Shown: positions 58,938-64,000 of the stretch, in pieces
How the letters are laid out: each line of letters opens with the position of its first letter
How positions within the stretch are numbered: the first letter of the stretch is position 1
NCBI RefSeq assembly: GCF_036195045.1
Contig: NZ_CP108100.1
Span: forward strand, 1,240,001 to 1,304,000
DNA length: 64,000 bases
DNA from: Streptomyces sp. NBC_00236
GTDB taxonomy: Bacteria > Actinomycetota > Actinomycetes > Streptomycetales > Streptomycetaceae
Direction of reading: 5' to 3'
Notes under the pieces: generated by a model
What the model saw: the letters and a program-made list of their open reading frames with translations, nothing else
What the model was told of the DNA's origin: nothing
Databases searched by the model: none
Translations under genes and position numbers: made by a program

Positions 58938-60086
58938 ATGGCCATCTATCCGCAGACCCGCACCGCTCCCCCGAACTCCGCCGCCGCCCGGCGGCCGGCC
59001 CTGCGGCACTTCGGCCCCAACTGGTACGCGACCGTCATGGGCACCGCGATCGTGGCGAGTGCGGGCGTCGCCCTGCCCGTGCACGTCCCCGGGCTGCGGG
59101 CGGCCTGCGCGACGGTGTGGGTGCTCTCCGCGGTCCTGCTCGCCGCCGTGCTCGCCGCCCGCGCCGGACACTGGGCGGCCCACCGCGACCAGGCCCGGGC
59201 CCATCTCCTGGACCCGGCGGTCGCGCCGTTCTACGGCTGCCTCTCGATGGCGCTGCTGGCCGTCGGCGGGTCCGGGATGGTGGTCGGCAAGGACGTGATC
59301 GGGCATCGGGCGGCGCTCGCCCTGGATGTGCTGCTGTACACCGCGGGCACGCTGACCGGGCTGGCCGCCGCCGTGGCGATCCCGTATCTGATGATCGTGC
59401 GCCACCGGACGGAGCCGGGCACCGCGTCCCCGGTGTGGCTGCTGCCGGTGGTGGCCCCCATGGTGTCCGCCGCGCTCGGGCCGCTGCTGGTGCCGGAGCT
59501 TCCGGAGGGCCAGTGGCGGGAGGCGCTGCTCCTCGCCTGCTACGCGATGTTCGGGATGAGCCTGCTGGCCACGCTGGTGATGCTGCCGCTGGTCTTCGCC
59601 CGGCTCGTCCACCAGGGACCGCTGCCGCTCGTGCTGACGCCCACGCTGTTCCTGGTGCTCGGCCCGCTGGGCCAGTCGACGACCGCGGTCAACGCGCTGG
59701 CCGATGTGGCGCCGGGTGCGATCCAGGCACCGTACGCCTCCGCGCTCGGTGCGTTCGCGGTGCTGTACGGGGTGCCGGTCATGGGGTTCGCACTGCTGTG
59801 GCTGGCCCTGTCCGGCGCCCTCGTGGTGCGGGCGGTGCGGGGCGGCATGACGTTCGCGATGACGTGGTGGGGCTTCACCTTCCCCGTCGGTACGTGTGTG
59901 ACGGGGGCAGCCGGCCTGGCCCGCCACACCGGTCTGGCGGCGTTCACCTGGCTGGCCGTGGCCCTGTACGTGCTCCTGGTGACGGCCTGGGCGGTGGCCG
60001 GGGTGCGGACCGTGCGCGGGCTGCTCAGCGGGGCGCTGCTCGCGGCGCCGCGGGGCGCCGCGCCGGTGACGGCCGGGACTGTGTGA
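58938..60086 (+). CDS. TDT (TehA/SLAC1) family transporter
   Basis: 382 residues, about ten membrane helices. LRHFGPNWYATVMGTAIVASAG is the typical TDT first helix with the conserved FGPNW; MTFAMTWWGFTFPVGTCVTGA matches the late conserved segment. Members carry tellurite, C4-dicarboxylates, sulfite or anions. The ligand is unknown here. ATG 58938 has no Shine-Dalgarno; GAGAAT five bases upstream may be a -10 box. Confidence 0.85.
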   Translation: MAIYPQTRTAPPNSAAARRPALRHFGPNWYATVMGTAIVASAGVALPVHVPGLRAACATVWVLSAVLLAAVLAARAGHWAAHRDQARAHLLDPAVAPFYGCLSMALLAVGGSGMVVGKDVIGHRAALALDVLLYTAGTLTGLAAAVAIPYLMIVRHRTEPGTASPVWLLPVVAPMVSAALGPLLVPELPEGQWREALLLACYAMFGMSLLATLVMLPLVFARLVHQGPLPLVLTPTLFLVLGPLGQSTTAVNALADVAPGAIQAPYASALGAFAVLYGVPVMGFALLWLALSGALVVRAVRGGMTFAMTWWGFTFPVGTCVTGAAGLARHTGLAAFTWLAVALYVLLVTAWAVAGVRTVRGLLSGALLAAPRGAAPVTAGTV

Positions 60087-60101
60087 CCAGGGCCCGGGCT
60101 C

Positions 60102-60647
60102 TCAGCGCCGCGGGTCGAAGGTGGCGTCGATGTGCTCGGCGACGGCGACGAACAGCAGCCGGGTACCGGGAACGGTGGCCCGCCAGCGGTGGCGCACCCC
60201 GCCCGAGAGGAACAGGGTGTCGCCGCGCTCCAGCCGGTAGGCCTGGCCCTCGGCCTCGACCTCGGCGGCGCCCTCCGCGACGTACAGCACCTCGTCGTTG
60301 CGGTGCTGGAACTCGCGCCCGAGGTCCAGTTCCCCGGTGAATTCGAGGGCACTGAGCTGGTGGCGGCCGCGCACCACCCGGCGCACGCCGTCCTCCTGCC
60401 CGCCGCGCACCACATCGACCGCGCGCGCCGAGTCCGCCGCCGCGCGCAGGCGCGCGGTGGTCGTCTCCAGGGCTTCGGCGACCCGGTCCAGGGAACGGGC
60501 ACTGGGCCTGGCCCGCTCGTTCTCGATCTGGCTGAGGAACGGCACGGACAGGCCGCTGCGCGCGGCGACCGCGGCCAGGGTGAGTCCCAGGGATCTGCGC
60601 TGTCGGCGGACCGCGGCACCCACCCGGAGTGTTTCCTTGTCGTCCAT
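60102..60647 (-). CDS. XRE-cupin regulator (PuuR-like architecture)
   Basis: 181 residues. HTH LRVGAAVRRQRRSLGLTLAAVAARSGLSVPFLSQIENERARPS (about 7-49) and a C-terminal cupin (FQHRNDEVLYVAEGAAEVEAEGQAYRLERGDTLFLSGGVRHRW). Length and order match E. coli PuuR, the repressor of glutamylated-putrescine catabolism. The glnA4 island is 5 kb away, so a link is possible but unproven. ATG 60647 has GGGAG eight bases upstream. Confidence 0.85.
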   Translation of the reverse strand: MDDKETLRVGAAVRRQRRSLGLTLAAVAARSGLSVPFLSQIENERARPSARSLDRVAEALETTTARLRAAADSARAVDVVRGGQEDGVRRVVRGRHQLSALEFTGELDLGREFQHRNDEVLYVAEGAAEVEAEGQAYRLERGDTLFLSGGVRHRWRATVPGTRLLFVAVAEHIDATFDPRR

Positions 60648-60744
60648 TGTCCGGCTCCCTCCCGACTCGCCATCCTTCCGGCTGCGAGCACCTTACGCAC
60701 ACCGTTGGGCGAGGAAGGCCGGTAAAGAGACGCTACGACAGCCC

Positions 60745-60785
60745 GAAAGGGGTGGGCACCTCCGCTGGCGGTGTCCACCCCTTTC
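60745..60785 (-). terminator. Terminator after proWX
   Basis: 60745-60760 (GAAAGGGGTGGGCACC) pairs with 60770-60785 with one G-U, 9-nt loop. Confidence 0.85.
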
Positions 60786-60818
60786 CGTGCCGCGCCCCTG
60801 CCGGGGCCTCGTCTGCGG

Positions 60819-63455
60819 CTACTGCTGGGGAGCCATCTTGTCCGCGATGCCCGGATTCTTGTCCATCCAGGCCTTCACGGCCTCCTCCTCGTGCCCCGCG
60901 CCGTGCTTCTGGATCTGGTTCTCCAGGCCGGCGAGCTGGTCCTCGCTCAGCTTGAAGTCCTTGAACCACTTGGTCAGCTGCGGGTAGTTCCGCGGGAACT
61001 CCTTGGAGGCGATGGTGTGCAGCCGGTCGCCGTCACCGAACGCCTTCTTCGGGTCCTGGAGCTTGGTCATCTTGTACTCGCTGTACGCCCAGTGCGGGGT
61101 CCACAGCACGACGGCGATGGGCTCCTTCTTGGCGTACGCGCGCTTCAGCTCGGCCAGCATCGCCGGAGTGGAGCCGTCGACGACCTTGTACTCCTTGTCC
61201 AGGCCGTAGCCCGGCAGCACGTTCTTCTTGAGGTTCTCCATCGTGGCGGTGCCCGGTTCGATGCCGATGATCCGGCCGTTGAACTGCGAGCCCTTGCCCT
61301 TCAGGTCCGCCAGGGACTTCACGTCCTTGACGTAGTCGGGCACCGCGATCTCGATGGAGGTCGGGCCGTACCACGAACCGATGTCGGTCAGCTTGGAGCC
61401 GTACTTGTCCCAGTAGTTCTTCTGGGTGTACGGCAGCCAGCCGTCGAACTGGACGTCGATCTGGCCGCGGGACATCGCGGCGTACATCGGTCCGACCTCG
61501 AACTGCTTGAGGTTGATCTTGTAACCGCGGTCCTCCAGGACGGCCTTCCACAGGTACGTGGCGGCGATGTCCTCCTCCCAGGGGAACCAGGCCATCTCGA
61601 CGGCGCGGTCGCGCTCGTCCTTGCCGCCGGCGCCCTTGGAGGTGGTGGCCTGCTTGACGGGGGTCCACTTGTCGGCGACGCCCGGGTTGGCCTTCAGCCA
61701 GGTCCGAACGGCCTCCTGCTCCTTGCCGGAGCCGCTCTTCTGGATCTGCGCCTCAAGACTGGTGAGCTGGTCCTCGGTCATCTTGAAGTTCTTGAGCCAG
61801 GTGCCGACCTCGGGGTTGTCGGCCGCGAAACCCTTGCGGCTCAGCGTGTGGATCCCGTCGCCCTGGCCCCAGAGGTTCTTGGGGTCCTTGAGCTTGGTGA
61901 GCTCGTACTGGTTGTAGGCCCAGTGCGGCGACCAGAGGGGAACGACGATCGGTTCCTTCTTGGCGTACGCGCGCTTCAGCTCGGCCAGCATGGACGGCGT
62001 GGAGCCGTCGACGACCTTGTACTCCTTGTCCAGGCCGTAGCCCGGCAGGATCTTGTCCTTGAGCAGGCCCGTCTCACCGGCGCTCGGCTCGATGCCGACG
62101 ATCCGGCCCTTGAAGTCCGATCCCTTGCCCTTCAGGTCGTCGAGCGAGTCGACGCCCTTCACGTACGAGGGGACGGCCAGCTCCAGGGAGGTGGGGCCGT
62201 ACCAGGAGCCCATGTCCTCCAGGCGGTCCTTGTACTTCTTCCAGTACGCGGCGTGGGTGACCGGCAGCCAGGAGTCGGTCTCGAAGTCGATCTGACCGCC
62301 CGCCATACCGGTGTACAGCGCGCCGGCCTCGTACTGCTTGACGTCGACCTCGAAGCCGCGCTGCTCCAGCATCTCCTTCCACAGGAAGGTGGAGGCGATG
62401 CCTTCGTCCCACGGGATGTAGCCCATGCTGATCTTCTTGCCGGCCCCGATGTTCTTGGGGTCGGAGCTCGCGGTGCTGTCCTTGCCCGAGGAACCGAACA
62501 TGCCCATGCCGCCGGCGACGAGGGCGAGGACCACGATGCCGACCAGGGCGACGACGGGCTGCGGGCGGTAGTTCCACACCTTCAGCCCACCGGTCGCCGC
62601 CTGCGCCTTGGCGAGCGCGCGGCGGGCGAGCGGGGAGACCTCGCGGCCCAGGGCGCTGGTCATCCGGTCCAGGTACATCGCCAGGACGACGATGGAGACG
62701 CCGGCTTCGAAGCCGAGGCCCACGTCGACGTTGCCGATGGCGCGGTAGACGGCGCCACCGAGGCCGCCGCCGCCGACCATGCCGGCGATGACCACCATGG
62801 ACAGGCCCAGCATGATGACCTGGTTGATGCCCGCCATGATCGTGGGCAGCGCGAGCGGCAGCTGCACCCGGATCAGGGTGTTGCGCGACGTGGTGCCGAA
62901 GGCCTCGGCCGCCTCGACGAGTTCACCGTCGACCTGGCGGATGCCGAGCTCGGTCATCCGGACGCCCGGGGGCAGCGCGAAGATGATGGTGGCGATGATC
63001 CCGGGGACGACACCGACACCGAAGAAGATGACGCCCGGAATCAGGTAGACCATGGCGGGCATGGTCTGCATGAAGTCGAGGACCGGCCGGGTCACCGCGC
63101 TGACGGTCTTCGAGCGGGACGCCCAGATACCGAGAGGGATGGCCAGGACCAGCGTCACGATGGTCGCGACGAGCACCAGGGTGAGGGTGTCCATCGCTTC
63201 GTCCCACAACTCGACCGAGTCGATGAGGGCGAAGCCGACGAACGCGAGCACACCGGCGAGCAGGCCGCGCAGCCACCAGGCGATGACGGCGACGATGCCC
63301 GCGAAGAGCAGGGGGGCGGGGGCGGAGAGCACGGCGGCGATGCCGTCGAACATGCCGCTCACGATGGAGCTGATGGCGTCGAAGAGCCAGGCCAGGTGGG
63401 TCTGGAGCCAGTCGACGGCGGAGTCGACCCAGTCGCCGAGGTGGAGCCTAAACAC
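60819..63455 (-). CDS. proWX: Betaine/choline-type ABC permease fused to two substrate-binding domains
   Basis: 878 residues. Residues 1 to about 300: ProW-like permease with EAA loop [29 protein letters not shown]; a further membrane helix ([20 protein letters not shown], about 305-325) tethers two OpuAC-like binding domains (about 340-605 and 625-878), each with Trp/Tyr cage elements ([32 protein letters not shown] in both). GTG 63455 overlaps the ATPase stop by eight bases. Imports glycine betaine or a similar osmolyte by family inference. Confidence 0.9.
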   Translation of the reverse strand: MFRLHLGDWVDSAVDWLQTHLAWLFDAISSIVSGMFDGIAAVLSAPAPLLFAGIVAVIAWWLRGLLAGVLAFVGFALIDSVELWDEAMDTLTLVLVATIVTLVLAIPLGIWASRSKTVSAVTRPVLDFMQTMPAMVYLIPGVIFFGVGVVPGIIATIIFALPPGVRMTELGIRQVDGELVEAAEAFGTTSRNTLIRVQLPLALPTIMAGINQVIMLGLSMVVIAGMVGGGGLGGAVYRAIGNVDVGLGFEAGVSIVVLAMYLDRMTSALGREVSPLARRALAKAQAATGGLKVWNYRPQPVVALVGIVVLALVAGGMGMFGSSGKDSTASSDPKNIGAGKKISMGYIPWDEGIASTFLWKEMLEQRGFEVDVKQYEAGALYTGMAGGQIDFETDSWLPVTHAAYWKKYKDRLEDMGSWYGPTSLELAVPSYVKGVDSLDDLKGKGSDFKGRIVGIEPSAGETGLLKDKILPGYGLDKEYKVVDGSTPSMLAELKRAYAKKEPIVVPLWSPHWAYNQYELTKLKDPKNLWGQGDGIHTLSRKGFAADNPEVGTWLKNFKMTEDQLTSLEAQIQKSGSGKEQEAVRTWLKANPGVADKWTPVKQATTSKGAGGKDERDRAVEMAWFPWEEDIAATYLWKAVLEDRGYKINLKQFEVGPMYAAMSRGQIDVQFDGWLPYTQKNYWDKYGSKLTDIGSWYGPTSIEIAVPDYVKDVKSLADLKGKGSQFNGRIIGIEPGTATMENLKKNVLPGYGLDKEYKVVDGSTPAMLAELKRAYAKKEPIAVVLWTPHWAYSEYKMTKLQDPKKAFGDGDRLHTIASKEFPRNYPQLTKWFKDFKLSEDQLAGLENQIQKHGAGHEEEAVKAWMDKNPGIADKMAPQQ
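61123..61217. repeat. 95-bp near-identical block, copy in second binding domain
   Basis: Matches 61954-62048 at 92 of 95 positions, offset 831 bp (277 codons). It encodes the conserved region around [11 protein letters not shown] and [13 protein letters not shown]. Confidence 0.8.
61954..62048. repeat. 95-bp near-identical block, copy in first binding domain
   Basis: Partner of 61123-61217. The high DNA identity inside otherwise diverged domains suggests recent gene conversion or strong codon constraint. Confidence 0.8.
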
Positions 63456-64000
63456 TGGCCACCTTCTTCAGCGAGGCCGCGGCGTCCTGGGGAGCCTCGG
63501 TGGGGGTCATCGGCTCACCGAGCACGGCGAGCAGCCGGGCCCTCGGCACGACGCCGACGAGCTTGCCCTTGTCGTCGGTCACGGCGACCGCGACCCCGCT
63601 CTGCGAGCAGGGGGTGAACAACTCGATGATCGGGGTGGACTCGGCCACGGTGGCCGGTGCCTCCCGCAGCACGTCGGCGGGCGTACGCAGTTCCTTGCCG
63701 TCGTCCGTCCTGGTGCCCATCACCGTGTGCGGTTCGGCCATGATGGCGCCCGCGGTCAGCACCCGGGAGCGGTCGACGTCCTGGGTGAAGGAGGCCACGT
63801 AGTCGTTGGCCGGGGTGACGAGGATGTCCTCGGCGGTCCCGAGCTGGACTATCTCGCCGTCGCGCATCACCGCGATGCGGTCGCCGAGGCGCATGGCCTC
63901 GTTGAGGTCGTGGGTGATGAAGACGATGGTCTTCTTCAGCCGCTTCTGCAGTTCCAGGAGCTGGTCCTGCATGTCGCGACGGATCAGCGGGTCGAGCGCG
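63448..64000 (-). CDS. proV: Betaine-type ABC transporter ATPase, C-terminal part (runs off window)
   Basis: Partial: about 184 codons are visible, with the N-terminus beyond base 64000. Post-Walker-B region [18 protein letters not shown], switch His in [20 protein letters not shown], then tandem CBS domains ([11 protein letters not shown] to [13 protein letters not shown]) that sense ionic strength in OpuA-type systems. The stop overlaps the permease/binding-protein start, showing one operon. Confidence 0.92.
   Translation of the reverse strand, partial: ALDPLIRRDMQDQLLELQKRLKKTIVFITHDLNEAMRLGDRIAVMRDGEIVQLGTAEDILVTPANDYVASFTQDVDRSRVLTAGAIMAEPHTVMGTRTDDGKELRTPADVLREAPATVAESTPIIELFTPCSQSGVAVAVTDDKGKLVGVVPRARLLAVLGEPMTPTEAPQDAAASLKKVASV

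Noticed and set aside
60771..63617. 948-codon open frame opposite the betaine transporter gene
   Set aside because: Antisense shadow with low-complexity Val/Leu/Asp/Gly content; the reverse strand carries clear permease and binding domains.

Overview
The window is chromosomal DNA from a Streptomyces-type actinomycete. Support comes from very high GC, GTG and TTG starts, many leaderless genes with a TAnnnT -10 box 6-7 nt before the start codon, long GC-rich hairpin terminators, Tat signal peptides, and a gene order (argH / argR-D-B-J-C / pheT-pheS / rplT-rpmI-infC / glnA4 / proV-proWX) that I recall from Streptomyces coelicolor around SCO1560-SCO1621. It reads as conserved core chromosome. I see no tRNA, rRNA, CRISPR, phage or transposase gene.

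Layout. 0.3-9.3 kb: two small membrane proteins, GNAT, sigma-70-like protein, glycerophosphodiesterase, PlsC-type acyltransferase, TetR/MFS efflux pair, HAD-like protein, ECF41-like sigma factor, aldo/keto reductase. 9.3-18.1 kb: arginine biosynthesis. argH stands alone; argC-J-B-D-R is a tightly coupled operon with ARG boxes over its promoter. A HEAT-like gene and an L,D-transpeptidase gene lie between the two on the opposite strand. 18.3-22.4 kb: secreted lipase, rifampicin-monooxygenase-like flavoprotein preceded by a 37-bp perfect palindrome resembling the rifamycin-associated element, and an ABC-F protein. 22.6-26 kb: DUF5997 / LysR-substrate-domain pair, DinB-like protein, cyclophilin, and an HTH-ClpN protein with twin operators. 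26.2-36 kb: serine hydrolase, degenerate histidine phosphatase, GNAT, MocR regulator divergent from an EamA exporter (start codons share one CATG), DUF1918, GHL10-like glycosidase, 3-hydroxyacyl-CoA dehydrogenase, Nudix hydrolase, TPR regulator. 36-44 kb: translation block pheT-pheS, soluble sensor kinase, SpoU/TrmH rRNA methyltransferase, and rplT-rpmI-infC with an attenuator leader and an AUC start for IF3. 43.9-53 kb: DUF1844, aquaporin relic, SseB-like protein, class A beta-lactamase-like protein, mycosin-like protease coupled to a Pro-rich membrane protein, amino-acid deaminase/aldolase, DUF2510 protein. 51.3-55.7 kb: glnA4-aldehyde dehydrogenase-SDR operon divergent from a PuuD-like amidohydrolase (ethanolamine/polyamine use). 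55.8-60.6 kb: methyltransferase, APH-like kinase, LysR/TDT transporter pair, XRE-cupin regulator. 60.8-64 kb: glycine-betaine-type ABC transporter, whose permease is fused to two tandem substrate-binding domains and whose ATPase runs off the window.

The most notable items are regulatory: the extended rifamycin-element palindrome, the ECF41-type promoter in front of the sigma gene itself, twin operators on a leaderless ClpN/HTH gene, the shared CATG divergent start, the infC leader, and two copies of a MITE-like palindromic repeat, one of which supplies the apparent start codon of a gene. All functions are read from sequence and memory of the families; nothing was searched.
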